NCBI GenBank assembly: GCA_018970145.1
Contig: JAGWWY010000013.1
Span: forward strand, 1-60,834
From: Gammaproteobacteria bacterium
Lineage (GTDB): Bacteria; Pseudomonadota; Gammaproteobacteria; Steroidobacterales; Steroidobacteraceae
Length of the DNA: 60,834 bases
Direction of reading: 5' to 3'
In this document: in pieces, positions 8,694 to 17,179 of the stretch
Layout of the letters: every line of letters begins with the position of its first letter
Numbering within the stretch: position 1 is the first letter of the stretch
Translations under genes and position numbers: made by a program
The notes under the pieces: model-generated
The model's input: the letters and a program-made list of their open reading frames with translations, nothing else
Told to the model about the DNA's origin: nothing
The model's database searches: none

Positions 8694-9615
8694 CTTCCAT
8701 ATAGGCCGCTAAGATTTTGGCGAACCGGTCCGGCGATTCGAGCGGCGGATAGTGGCCTACATCCGGCATCACCACCATCGACACGTCCGTACCGCTGAGG
8801 TAGCCCGCGAGCGCTTTGCCTGCCTGCACCGGCAACAACACATCTTTGGCACCCCAGATCAGCAGGGTCGGCGACTTGACGGCTCGCATTGCCGCCTTGG
8901 CTTTTTCCTGATCAGCCACTTTTGCCACCAGACCGATCAGATGCGGTTCGGCGGCGCGACGATTGAAGTCGTAGTATTGCTCGCGGATATCCGATGACAA
9001 CCTCGTCGGATCGCCGCTGAAGTAATCGAGGAAGGCACTCCAATAATTTCGATTGCGCAAGCCGGTTTCTTTGGCAATACGCTGCTGCTCTTGGAAGGCT
9101 GCGGACGGCGGCAAATGTCCAGTCGTCACCGTATCGGCAGGTGCGTTCGACAAGATGAGACGCTCGACCATCTCCGGTCGTTTTGCCGCCAAATATACAC
9201 CGAGTGTCCCTCCGCTCGAAACACCGACGAAAGTCAGTTTCTCGACGCCGAGCTGTGCAAGTAAGCCCTCGGCGATATCGACCGGCTGTAAGCGCTGTAT
9301 GTGTTCGTCCGTCACCGTTCCCGAGAGTCCTTGCGCCGGAACGTCGTAACGAATCACGCGATATCGGTCCGTGAGACGAGGTGCAATGTAGTCCCAAGTC
9401 TTCAAGGTGCTCTGCGAGCCATGCACCATCAAAATAACCGGGCCATCGCCTTCATCTTTGTAGTACACCTCGACTCCGCCGACGATAGCGATTTTCCCAA
9501 CGGGATCGGCGTACTTTTTTCGTAACTCCTGCAAGGTCAAGGGCTCACCCTCGACAGCAAAGGCTGATGTACCTATGTACACAAACAAACAACAGATCAT
9601 CGAGAGTGGACGCAT
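8680..9615 (-). CDS. Exported alpha/beta hydrolase
   Basis: A 311-residue alpha/beta-hydrolase-fold enzyme with a signal peptide (cleavage near AFAVEG). The oxyanion HG is in MVHGSQST. The nucleophile elbow is GVSSGG (Ser around residue 144), the acid is probably Asp in WGAKDVLLP and the base His in PDVGHYPP, so the triad is complete. It belongs to the broad haloperoxidase/esterase-like group, and the natural substrate cannot be read from sequence. It follows a second hydrolase and the IclR regulator on the same strand with a short gap, suggesting an IclR-linked operon that acts on an ester or lactone in the periplasm. Confidence 0.87.
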   Translation of the reverse strand: MRPLSMICCLFVYIGTSAFAVEGEPLTLQELRKKYADPVGKIAIVGGVEVYYKDEGDGPVILMVHGSQSTLKTWDYIAPRLTDRYRVIRYDVPAQGLSGTVTDEHIQRLQPVDIAEGLLAQLGVEKLTFVGVSSGGTLGVYLAAKRPEMVERLILSNAPADTVTTGHLPPSAAFQEQQRIAKETGLRNRNYWSAFLDYFSGDPTRLSSDIREQYYDFNRRAAEPHLIGLVAKVADQEKAKAAMRAVKSPTLLIWGAKDVLLPVQAGKALAGYLSGTDVSMVVMPDVGHYPPLESPDRFAKILAAYMEAATP

Positions 9616-9632
9616 ACGGTCTCCAAGAAAAG

Positions 9633-10505
9633 TTATTTACGAGCGAGCCTCACGGCGCCCTCCAAGGCGAGTCTCTTTCCCAACTTACACCTTGCGGTCA
9701 ACGCAGTTGCACCATCGCCAAGAGCATGAGCTCCAATAAAAAGCTTGATGATCTCCACCGTGCTCGACAGCATGGAGAGCTGTGGCGGCACAGGCAGTTC
9801 CGGCCGGCAGATCGCACTGCCAAAGTAATGGTCAACACCCTCCAGCACGAGCGCGTAGCGGGAGCCGTTCGCACTTGCCGCATCGTAAGCGACAAGATGA
9901 TCCTGCCAACGGGCGTCTGCCAGCCCAAGCGGAATATCCCGATCGCCTGTCTGGATCAGCGCCGGCACATCGAGCGAGGAATATGCCGCCGCATCAACGA
10001 ATCCCGCGATCGGCCCCGGGGGCGACAACGCAACGGCCGCGCTCACTCTCGAGTCTCTCAACTGATTGGCGAATTCCAGCGGTGCGCTCGGCTTCGCCCC
10101 GCCCAAGGTCAGCGAAACCAACGCGCCGTAGCTATGCCCCATCGCGACATAACGGGATTCGGTCATCGTCGACAGCGCTTGCATGTCCTGCAACCGGGCT
10201 GCCCAACTGGCCATGCCTTTGAATTGAGCCGTTAACGGATGCTCGGTTGAGTCGACGTGGAGCGGCGCCCATATTTCATACCCCGCTGCACACAAAGGTT
10301 CAAGCAATCTGGAGTATTTCCACGGCGAAGACGCCGCACCGTGAGAAAAGTGAACGCGTCCGGTGACCTTACCGCTAGGGCGCCAAACCTCCAGCTGAAT
10401 ATTTCGACCATCGGCTGCGCGTCGTGTTTCTTGCGTGCGTGCGTGGGCACCGGCAATGACGCTAGCTGACATCAGCGCCAAACACTGGCGTCGATCAATC
10501 CTCAT
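9633..10505 (-). CDS. Alpha/beta hydrolase with Tat-like leader
   Basis: A 290-residue hydrolase. The leader MRIDRRQCLALMSASVIAGA has an RR pair and a hydrophobic run, suggesting export, possibly by Tat. The nucleophile elbow is GHSYGA. Asp in QTGDRDIPLG and His in VEGVDHYFG-like context (EGVDHYFG) complete a plausible triad. It resembles dienelactone-hydrolase or chlorophyllase-like folds. Its start codon overlaps the stop of the upstream IclR gene, so the two are translationally coupled. Together with the next hydrolase it probably forms a hydrolytic step controlled by that regulator. Confidence 0.82.
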   Translation of the reverse strand: MRIDRRQCLALMSASVIAGAHARTQETRRAADGRNIQLEVWRPSGKVTGRVHFSHGAASSPWKYSRLLEPLCAAGYEIWAPLHVDSTEHPLTAQFKGMASWAARLQDMQALSTMTESRYVAMGHSYGALVSLTLGGAKPSAPLEFANQLRDSRVSAAVALSPPGPIAGFVDAAAYSSLDVPALIQTGDRDIPLGLADARWQDHLVAYDAASANGSRYALVLEGVDHYFGSAICRPELPVPPQLSMLSSTVEIIKLFIGAHALGDGATALTARCKLGKRLALEGAVRLARK

Positions 10506-11293
10506 GTGTAGCTGCCATCAAACTCATCGCCCGCATAAGTGCGCAACTCCTTGCGGTACCGATGCAACAAACGCTCCGCGAAGGCCGCAATCTCTTGCTC
10601 GCGACTTCGCAGCTCGGGAACCTGCATTCCGACTGCGATCACGCCCGAACGCTGCTGATCGGCGCTCATCGGCACGGACCAAGCGATGATGCCCCAGCCA
10701 TCCGAACGTAGATTGAAACCAACCGCGTAGCCGCGCTGTGAGACTTGCTGTACTGCGCTCGTGATATCACGCATCGTTCGAAAGCGCCGACCTAACTGCA
10801 CTCCGCGTCGACGCGCCGCTCGCGTCAAATGACTCAGTTGCTCGCGCGAGTAGGTCGTCGCCATTGCAAGCCCAGGCGTCGAGAACGGCTCGCGCAACTC
10901 ACCGAGCGCGTTAGTGCTAGTTCCCGGCAGGCGACCGAGCAAAATCGCAGAAAGGCGCATATGCACGCCCGCCGGTAACCAGAAGCTGACCGTACCACCC
11001 GTGTGTGCGCGGAGCGCCGACATGGTGGTTCGCAGTGGCGGCAGATAGCCGCCGATATCGGCGAGACGCCTGCCAAGACCACTCAGCGTCGGGCTGATGG
11101 CGTAACTCGCCGATTCGACATCCACATCCAGAAAGCCGAGTTGCGTCATCTTTTGAAGTAGTCGATACATGCTCGAGGCGGGGACGCGCAAACGAGCGGA
11201 AATCTCCCCGTTCGTGAGCGGATGCGGCGAAACGCTGAATTGCTCCAGTACTTGCAGAACCCTGCCCACCGTTCTCGATGACTGCTCCATCAA
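10502..11293 (-). CDS. IclR-family transcriptional regulator
   Basis: A 263-residue regulator. Residues about 8-70 form the IclR winged helix (VGRVLQVLEQFSVSPHPLTN, then ISARLRVPASSMYRLLQKM), and the remainder is the effector-binding domain. IclR proteins are usually local repressors or activators of catabolic genes and bind an aromatic or small organic acid. The gene is divergent from the TonB receptor at 11481, and a perfect 16-bp palindrome lies between them. It overlaps the start of the downstream hydrolase, so it likely controls both its own operon and the receptor. Confidence 0.88.
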   Translation of the reverse strand: MMEQSSRTVGRVLQVLEQFSVSPHPLTNGEISARLRVPASSMYRLLQKMTQLGFLDVDVESASYAISPTLSGLGRRLADIGGYLPPLRTTMSALRAHTGGTVSFWLPAGVHMRLSAILLGRLPGTSTNALGELREPFSTPGLAMATTYSREQLSHLTRAARRRGVQLGRRFRTMRDITSAVQQVSQRGYAVGFNLRSDGWGIIAWSVPMSADQQRSGVIAVGMQVPELRSREQEIAAFAERLLHRYRKELRTYAGDEFDGSYT

Positions 11294-11338
11294 CTTACCC
11301 CCGAGTCGTGTCCAAAGAGAAGATGTAGCACCTTTTAA

Positions 11339-11354
11339 ATTCCAATATTGGAAT
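11339..11354. promoter_or_regulatory. Palindromic operator, probably for the IclR regulator
   Basis: ATTCCAATATTGGAAT is a perfect 16-bp palindrome located 46 bases upstream of the iclR start in the divergent region with the TonB receptor. IclR-family operators are short palindromes of this kind. Its right half recurs upstream of the first receptor. Confidence 0.6.
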
Positions 11355-11480
11355 AACAGGACGCTTTGCCAATCTTCGGTTAAGTGGTGTCTGCCGAGCG
11401 GGTGGTAGTTTCACGGCACTGTCATCTCTACGCGGGGGTCGAGAGGCAGTGCGACCCTAAAACTTGGAGGAACGGGCGAC

Positions 11481-13895
11481 ATGCTTATTAGAAAACTCTC
11501 CTGCTCAGCACTGGCGGCGACCGCCCTGTGTCTCGGCGGCACGGGCACTTCGGTAGCCCAAGACTCGGCCTCGATGGCCGGACTCGAAGAAATCATCGTC
11601 ACGGCCCGAAAAAAAGCTGAAGCGCTGATCGAAACGCCAGTCGCGGTTTCGGTGCTGACGAGCGAAGACATCGAAGCCAAAGGCGTACGCGATCTTTACG
11701 ATGTCGCACTGTTCACACCGGGCCTCACCTACTTCGATGCCATCCAGAACCAGCTTGGCACCCCGGTCATCCGCGGCATCTCACAAACCAACTTGAACAG
11801 CCCGGACCGTAACGTCGCCATCTTCTACGGCGGCGTTTACCTGTCGAACACAAGCGCCTCCAACCTCGAAATCCTCGACCTCGATCGCATCGAAGTCGTC
11901 AAAGGTCCGCAATCGGCGCTTTATGGTCGTAATGCCTTCAATGGCGCGATCAACTTCGTGCCCGCAGCGCCGACTCGCGAGTTCAAGGCCAAAATCACCG
12001 GCACGCTGGGAACTGACGCACGGCGTGAAATGCGCATCATGCTGTCCGGTCCGCTTGGCGAGACGCTGCGCGGGCGCATCGCGGCCAGCACCAATTCCTT
12101 TGATGGCAGCTGGGATAACCAGGCAGAGCCCAGCGCGGGCCTCGGTGGCTATGACACCAAAAACCTCTCGGGCTCGCTGGAGTTCACCCCGAACGATCAA
12201 TTTACCGCTCGCGCCTTCGCGTATTACACGGACGACGTTCGTGATTCCACCGCAATGTACATCGTCCCAGCGCTCAATTGCGGGCCGACGGGTCGACCAC
12301 TCGCCGCCTACTGCGGCGACCTTCAAGTCAAGAGCACTCTTGCGGCCAATCCCGACGCTCTGGCGTTCGCCCGCGAAGTCACCTTGGCAGCACTCGATCT
12401 TGAGTACGATTTCGGCGGCGTCACGCTGACCAGTCAAACCTCTATCTACGAAGCCGAGAACGATAATGCGTCGGACAATTCTTTGGGCGCCAACAACGGT
12501 CAAGGCAATATCTTCAATATCGTGAGATCGACCGCACCGACCGTCGTACTGCGTCAGCAGGCCCTGCCGGTCTTCACAGGCTCCGGTAAAGGCGAGACCG
12601 AAACCCTCACCGAAGAACTGCGCCTCGAGGGTAAGGTTGGCGAAAACTTCAACTGGGGTATCGGTGGCTTCTACAGCAAGAACGAGTTCGTTTCGCGCAG
12701 CCGTATTGCCTACGACGGTCGCGGTCTTGCCGCGGGTGAGCGCCCACAATCCGACAACTTCTTTTTCATCGCGCTGAATCCCACGACGGCACTGTCGCAA
12801 AACCCGACCGTCGATATGGTCGACCTGTCCCGCTTCATCGGCGAGGACAAGCAGACGGCATTCTTTGGTGTCGTCGAATATCACCTCAATCGTGCTTGGA
12901 CCGTCGGTGCTGAATTGCGTCGCGACAAGGAAGAGCGGCAGCGCTACAACCAAGTCATCGGTCTTGCCACTTTGCAAAAGGGTGAATTCAGTTATACGAC
13001 CTGGCGCGGCCACGCCGACTTCAAGCTGACAGATGATCAGCATTTTTATGCGTCTGCTGCGAAGGGCGTGATCTCAGGTTACTTCAATGGCCAAACCGAT
13101 GCCGTCGCCGGCAATGCACCGGTTCCAGCCGATCTGCAGACCTACGATCCGGCCGAGAACAAGACTTACGAACTCGGCTGGAAAGCCCAGTGGCTCGATC
13201 GTCGCTTGAGCTCGGAGGTGGTGTTGTTCTTCATCGACTACACGGGCATCCAGATCCCGGCAACGCCGCCGGCTCCGCTCGTCAGCAACCTCGTACAAAA
13301 CGTCGGAGACGCCACGGCCAAAGGCGTTGAGCTTTCGCTCAACTACCGAGCATCGGACAAATGGCAAGTGGGTATGACCTACTCCTACACGCCAACGAAA
13401 TTCGATAAGGGCACGGTCGATGCAGGCGTACTGCGCTACTGCGGCGGCAGCTCGACCACGATTCCCACCGCTGCGATCGGCTTCTGTCCGAGCCTTGAGT
13501 TCCGCGGCAAAATCCTGCCGGATGTTTCGGGTAAGCCACTCCCCCGCTCACCCAATCGTCTCGCGAGCATCTACGCGGCGTATGATACGCCGCTCACCGG
13601 CGACTGGTCGTTCTACGCTCGCGCGGACGGCAGCTACACGGCCGAGACCAATATTCTCACCATCGGCTTGACGACGATTCCCTCGCGCACGCTGTTCAAT
13701 GCGCGCATGGGCCTGCGTCACGGTCCCCTGGATGTCGCTCTGTGGGGTCGAAATATTTTTGACGAAAAATATGTCTCGACTGCGATCAACCAGCCTCCGC
13801 TCGTTGCTACTACGGCGGCCTTCACGCCGAACGTATCGCAGGGCGATCGAGCGATGTTTGGTCTGACGGCGACCTACTCCTTCGGCGGCAAGTAA
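11481..13895 (+). CDS. TonB-dependent outer-membrane receptor
   Basis: An 804-residue receptor. A signal peptide ends near SVAQ, and LEEIIVTARKKAEALIETPV is the TonB-box/plug start. The plug includes VIRGISQTN and the RIEVVKGPQSALYGRNAFNGAI motif, and the barrel ends in FGLTATYSFGGK. It belongs to the same general class as the receptor at 21790, associated with uptake of organic compounds. RBS TTGGAGGAA-like sequence precedes the ATG. It is divergent from the IclR gene and ends in a 13-bp hairpin, beyond which the nickel/cobalt transporter begins, so its ligand could belong to either neighbour. Confidence 0.93.
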   Translation: MLIRKLSCSALAATALCLGGTGTSVAQDSASMAGLEEIIVTARKKAEALIETPVAVSVLTSEDIEAKGVRDLYDVALFTPGLTYFDAIQNQLGTPVIRGISQTNLNSPDRNVAIFYGGVYLSNTSASNLEILDLDRIEVVKGPQSALYGRNAFNGAINFVPAAPTREFKAKITGTLGTDARREMRIMLSGPLGETLRGRIAASTNSFDGSWDNQAEPSAGLGGYDTKNLSGSLEFTPNDQFTARAFAYYTDDVRDSTAMYIVPALNCGPTGRPLAAYCGDLQVKSTLAANPDALAFAREVTLAALDLEYDFGGVTLTSQTSIYEAENDNASDNSLGANNGQGNIFNIVRSTAPTVVLRQQALPVFTGSGKGETETLTEELRLEGKVGENFNWGIGGFYSKNEFVSRSRIAYDGRGLAAGERPQSDNFFFIALNPTTALSQNPTVDMVDLSRFIGEDKQTAFFGVVEYHLNRAWTVGAELRRDKEERQRYNQVIGLATLQKGEFSYTTWRGHADFKLTDDQHFYASAAKGVISGYFNGQTDAVAGNAPVPADLQTYDPAENKTYELGWKAQWLDRRLSSEVVLFFIDYTGIQIPATPPAPLVSNLVQNVGDATAKGVELSLNYRASDKWQVGMTYSYTPTKFDKGTVDAGVLRYCGGSSTTIPTAAIGFCPSLEFRGKILPDVSGKPLPRSPNRLASIYAAYDTPLTGDWSFYARADGSYTAETNILTIGLTTIPSRTLFNARMGLRHGPLDVALWGRNIFDEKYVSTAINQPPLVATTAAFTPNVSQGDRAMFGLTATYSFGGK

Positions 13896-13908
13896 TCCGC
13901 GACTAACC

Positions 13909-13938
13909 CCCCCTCCGACGCGTCTGCGTCGGAGGGGG
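13909..13938 (+). terminator. Strong hairpin after the TonB receptor
   Basis: A perfect 13-bp stem CCCCCTCCGACGC / GCGTCGGAGGGGG with loop GTCT begins 14 bases after the receptor stop. It lacks a T-run, but its stability and position suggest termination. Confidence 0.65.
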
Positions 13939-14014
13939 AAGTGGCTCCGCGCCCGACATGCTGATTGGGAGATCTCCTCAGAATGGGCGCGATGAATCAA
14001 GACAGCGCTGAAAT

Positions 14015-14039
14015 TATGAAGATCATGCTAATTTTCATA
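14015..14039. promoter_or_regulatory. NikR-like inverted repeat at the transporter start
   Basis: TATGAA-N13-TTCATA lies immediately before the first transporter gene. It resembles the NikR operator GTATGA-N16-TCATAC but the half-site spacing is one base shorter, and no nikR gene is in the window. If functional it would argue for nickel rather than cobalt. Confidence 0.3.
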
Positions 14040-14040
14040 C

Positions 14041-14496
14041 GTGTTCCGATTGTTTCTCATCATCGCGTTGTTGCTGCCGCAGCTGACGTACGCCCACGGA
14101 TTGAACCTATCGCTCACCGACGGTAGCGATGCAATCACGGGCGATGTGACCTTCGCCGACGGTGCGCCGCTAAGCGGAGCCTCTGTTTCCTTGCAGCAAG
14201 CACCGGGAGGTAGCGCTGCAATCGAACCCGCGGTGACCCGCACCGATGCAGAAGGACGCTACGCCTTCCCCGCTCCGCGACGCGCCGGCGAATATCGCGT
14301 GATCGCCGAGGATGGCTTGGGTCACCGCACCGAAATCGTGTTTGTAGTCCGCGGAGATCACCGAAAGCTGGATGCGACGCCCACACCTTCAGCTTGGTCT
14401 CGATGGTTAATCGGCCTTGGTTGTCTTGTGGTTTTGTTCGGCGTCACGGCTTGGTGGCTATCGCGGCGCGACAGAACGCGCATCGAGACGTCGTGA
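14041..14496 (+). CDS. NikL/CbiL-like accessory protein of a Ni/Co ECF transporter
   Basis: A 151-residue protein with a signal peptide (cleavage near TYAHG), a periplasmic Ig-like or carboxypeptidase-regulatory domain (about residues 25-105, DGAPLSGASVSL and DAEGRYAFPAP) and one C-terminal membrane helix. The His just after cleavage and the position immediately before cbiM fit the NikL component of metal ECF transporters, which helps metal capture. It starts at GTG with no Shine-Dalgarno and a TGA is in frame 24 bases upstream, so the start must be here or at a nearby TTG; a leaderless transcript is possible. The cbiM gene begins one base after its stop. Confidence 0.68.
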   Translation: MFRLFLIIALLLPQLTYAHGLNLSLTDGSDAITGDVTFADGAPLSGASVSLQQAPGGSAAIEPAVTRTDAEGRYAFPAPRRAGEYRVIAEDGLGHRTEIVFVVRGDHRKLDATPTPSAWSRWLIGLGCLVVLFGVTAWWLSRRDRTRIETS

Positions 14497-14497
14497 T

Positions 14498-15109
14498 ATG
14501 CATATCGCAGAGGGTGTACTCGACGTTTCGACTTTGCTTGCGGCAGCCGGCTGCACCGCTTTCGGGCTTTCTATCGGCTTGCGTCGGCTGACGCCTCAAA
14601 CGCTACCGACCGCGGCCTTGTTTGCGGCCGTGTTCTTCGTGGTCGGAACAATCCACATACCGATCGGCGTGGGCAGCGTACATCTCATACTCAACGGCTT
14701 GATCGGCCTGTTACTCGGATGGCTCGCGTTCCCGGTCATCTTCGTCGCGTTGGCATTGCAGGCGTTATTGTTCTCTTTCGGTGGCTTCACGTCACTCGGC
14801 GCTAATACGCTGCTGATGGCGCTACCTGCCGTCATCGCCGGTCTAAGCTTGCGTCCATTGCTACAAGAGCCCTCATCGAGAACAAAACTATTGATCGTAG
14901 GCGCGGCCGCCGCGACGATCGGTATCCTCGGTGCGACACTCTTAGCAGCGGTTATGCTTTGGTCAACGGGTGGTGCCGCGCTCAGCAGCCTCATCAAATT
15001 GTTCGTCGCAGCGCAGGCTCCGGTTTGGTTGATCGAATCGATCGTCACAGCGCTGACAGTCGGCATGCTGGGGCGAGCGCGGCCGACGGCGTTCACTCTC
15101 GGAAACTGA
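14498..15109 (+). CDS. cbiM: ECF transporter substrate-binding subunit CbiM/NikM
   Basis: A 203-residue membrane protein with about six to seven helices. It begins MHIAEGVLD, matching the N-terminal MHI-E-G signature in which the amino group and His2 ligate the metal ion, so the start at 14498 is firm. A later conserved segment reads VGSVHLILNGLIGLLLG. This is the specificity subunit of a group I ECF importer for Ni2+ or Co2+. No cobalamin riboswitch or cob gene is nearby, so the metal is unresolved. It lies in a tight operon between the NikL-like and CbiQ genes. Confidence 0.9.
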   Translation: MHIAEGVLDVSTLLAAAGCTAFGLSIGLRRLTPQTLPTAALFAAVFFVVGTIHIPIGVGSVHLILNGLIGLLLGWLAFPVIFVALALQALLFSFGGFTSLGANTLLMALPAVIAGLSLRPLLQEPSSRTKLLIVGAAAATIGILGATLLAAVMLWSTGGAALSSLIKLFVAAQAPVWLIESIVTALTVGMLGRARPTAFTLGN

Positions 15110-15117
15110 CGGGAGCG

Positions 15118-15849
15118 ATGAGTCACGTTCACTTCCCGGATGGTCGATTGCGGCTTGCCGCCACACTGCTCGTCAGCGTTGCAGCTGCGTTGACCCAGTC
15201 GCTTGCATCGCTTTTCGCCATGCTTTTTGTTGCGCTACTTGCAGTGGTAGTCATCGCAGCCACTGACAAAGTGCTGCTCAAAAATATCGGACGCCGTATG
15301 CTTCGCGTCAACGGATTCCTTATCATCGTCTGGCTCACCTCATCGATAAACTGGCGCGAGTTGATAATCGACGAGACAGGCATTCGGCTGGCTACGCAGA
15401 TGAGTCTGCGCGTCAACCTCGTCACGCTTGCAGCCAGTTCGCTGCTGCTGCGGATGAGTGCACTAGATTTGAGTCGTGCGGTAGTCGGCTTAGGTTTGCC
15501 CGCGGCCCTTGGCGCCCTGCTCGCGCAGGTTTCCCGGCAGGTATCACTTCTGTCGGAAACCAAGACGCGCCTCGAACGCGCGATGCGGGCGCGAGCCTAT
15601 CGCCCAGTTCTCGGATTCCGAACAATACAAGTGAGCGCGCAGATGGTGGCATGGCTGATCATCCATGCTTTGGCTAAATCCGAACGTATTTCCTTGGGCT
15701 TGCGTTCGCGCGGTATGACGACCCGGTGGTTTCCTCGCGAATCGACTGCTTGGCGAGCGCTGTCAAAAGCCGATTGGTCGATTCTCGGTGCAGTCATTGT
15801 CATCATCGGTCTCTGCTTGTGGTTACCGACGATGGAAATTCAATTATGA
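15118..15849 (+). CDS. cbiQ: ECF transporter transmembrane subunit CbiQ/NikQ
   Basis: A 243-residue energy-coupling T component. After a short cytoplasmic start there are several N-terminal helices, then the cytoplasmic coupling segment with the two Ala-Arg type motifs: ERAMRARAY and LGLRSRGM, which contact the ATPase. The C-terminus has a last membrane helix. ATG 15118 lies nine bases after the cbiM stop with GGGAG before it. The stop overlaps the ATG of the ATPase gene (ATGA). Confidence 0.87.
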   Translation: MSHVHFPDGRLRLAATLLVSVAAALTQSLASLFAMLFVALLAVVVIAATDKVLLKNIGRRMLRVNGFLIIVWLTSSINWRELIIDETGIRLATQMSLRVNLVTLAASSLLLRMSALDLSRAVVGLGLPAALGALLAQVSRQVSLLSETKTRLERAMRARAYRPVLGFRTIQVSAQMVAWLIIHALAKSERISLGLRSRGMTTRWFPRESTAWRALSKADWSILGAVIVIIGLCLWLPTMEIQL

Positions 15850-16493
15850 CGATACTCCTGCGAATGCAGGCAATCGCGGTTACACGCTCGGCCCGCGCCG
15901 TGCTGCATGGCGCTACTCTGGCTCTGCACGATGGCGAACGGCTTGCAGTTCAAGGCGGCATCGGCGCGGGGAAGAGCACTCTTTTGCTCACCGCGCTCGG
16001 TCTGCTGGAGCACCAATCAGGCACCGTTGAATTGCTTGGCCAAGTTTGCAAAGTCGAGCACGATTTCGCACCGCTGCGGGGCAAAGTAGGCTTGCTCTTT
16101 CAAGATCCGGAGGATCAGCTCATCGGGCCCACCGTTCTTGAAGATGTCGAATTCGGCCCGCTCAACTTGGGGTGGGATGCGCGCCAAGCGCATCATGCGG
16201 CCGACGATGCCCTCGACCAAGTTGGACTCCTTCATCTTTCGGAACGCCCTGTTCATGAACTCTCCGGCGGCGAGAAGCGTCTCGTGGCACTCGCTGGATT
16301 ACTCGCGATGCAACCGACCGTTCTGCTGTTAGATGAACCCACCGTCTCGCTGGATATCGAAACGACGGATCGCATCCTCCAAATCCTGTTGGCGAGCAAA
16401 CTGTCGATGCTGATAGCGACTCACGATCCGCTTTGTGTCGATCGATTGGCCACACGAAGCGTGCGACTCGAGCACGGCATGATTACCGACTGA
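15846..16493 (+). CDS. cbiO: ECF transporter ATPase CbiO/NikO
   Basis: A 215-residue ABC ATPase that powers the metal importer. Walker A is GGIGAGKST, the Q loop is LLFQDPEDQ, the signature is ELSGGEKRLVALAG, Walker B is VLLLDEPTVS and the switch His is in IATHDPL. It is slightly short for the family, with a compact C-terminus, but all ATP-binding motifs are present. The start overlaps the cbiQ stop. It closes the four-gene operon. Confidence 0.92.
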   Translation: MTILLRMQAIAVTRSARAVLHGATLALHDGERLAVQGGIGAGKSTLLLTALGLLEHQSGTVELLGQVCKVEHDFAPLRGKVGLLFQDPEDQLIGPTVLEDVEFGPLNLGWDARQAHHAADDALDQVGLLHLSERPVHELSGGEKRLVALAGLLAMQPTVLLLDEPTVSLDIETTDRILQILLASKLSMLIATHDPLCVDRLATRSVRLEHGMITD

Positions 16494-16609
16494 GCAAAAC
16501 CCCGGCGCCTGTGTCTTTGCGCGATGGCCTGATGAAACTTTCGACGGATAAATTAAATGTAATTCAGTCGGTATTTCAGATGAGGGTTGTCACCGTTAGA
16601 CTACGCGCC

Positions 16610-17146
16610 ATGAATCCGTCATTTTTGGCATTTCTTCCGCGCTTACGTACCCTTATTTGGGGCGGCGCTGCGCTTACCTTTCTGACCCTTGTTATGGTCA
16701 TGCGGCTTACTGGACAAGGCGACTGGACAGCCTTCGATTATGTCGTTGCGGCTTTGCTGCTGGCTGCGGTCTGCGCCGGACTCGAACTTGCCATGCGCTT
16801 ATCCACGACCTGGACCTATCGACTCGCCGCGATCATGTCCGTCGGCGGTGGCTTTCTGATGGTGTGGGCGAACCTCGCTGTAGGCATCATCGGCAACGAG
16901 GAGAACCCACAGAATTTGATTTTCTATGGTGTGTTGCTGATCGGGCTAGCCGGAGCGCTCTACACCCGCTTCGACCCCCAGGGCTTGAAGTGGACCCTGC
17001 GTACGATGGCAGCCGCTCAACTTGCGGTATTTTTGATCGCCTTGTCGCTTGGCTGGGCGTTATTGCCGGTCTTCACCGTCTTCTACTTTTCGCTGTGGCT
17101 CATTGCTGGTGAGCTCTTTAGCAAGTCAGCCACTGCGTCGAGTTGA
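16610..17146 (+). CDS. Integral membrane protein of unknown function
   Basis: A 178-residue protein with about five predicted membrane helices, for example LIWGGAALTFLTLVMVM, YVVAALLLAAVCAGLELA and LLPVFTVFYFSLWLIAG. I do not recognise a family. ATG 16610 was chosen because the open frame upstream is not hydrophobic and overlaps the transporter end. It is separated from cbiO by 116 bases and converges with the tetR gene, so it is probably a separate transcription unit. Confidence 0.62.
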   Translation: MNPSFLAFLPRLRTLIWGGAALTFLTLVMVMRLTGQGDWTAFDYVVAALLLAAVCAGLELAMRLSTTWTYRLAAIMSVGGGFLMVWANLAVGIIGNEENPQNLIFYGVLLIGLAGALYTRFDPQGLKWTLRTMAAAQLAVFLIALSLGWALLPVFTVFYFSLWLIAGELFSKSATASS

Positions 17147-17179
17147 TTCTCGACACTTCGAATCTAAGTTGATCGTCGC

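Noticed and set aside
11781..13043. Long antisense frame of 420 codons opposite the TonB receptor
   Set aside because: It mirrors the codon bias of the receptor gene, has no family likeness and no RBS; long antisense frames are common opposite GC-rich genes.
13939..14040. Cobalamin riboswitch before the ECF transporter
   Set aside because: The space is only about 100 bases and has no B12-box-like sequence or suitable fold.
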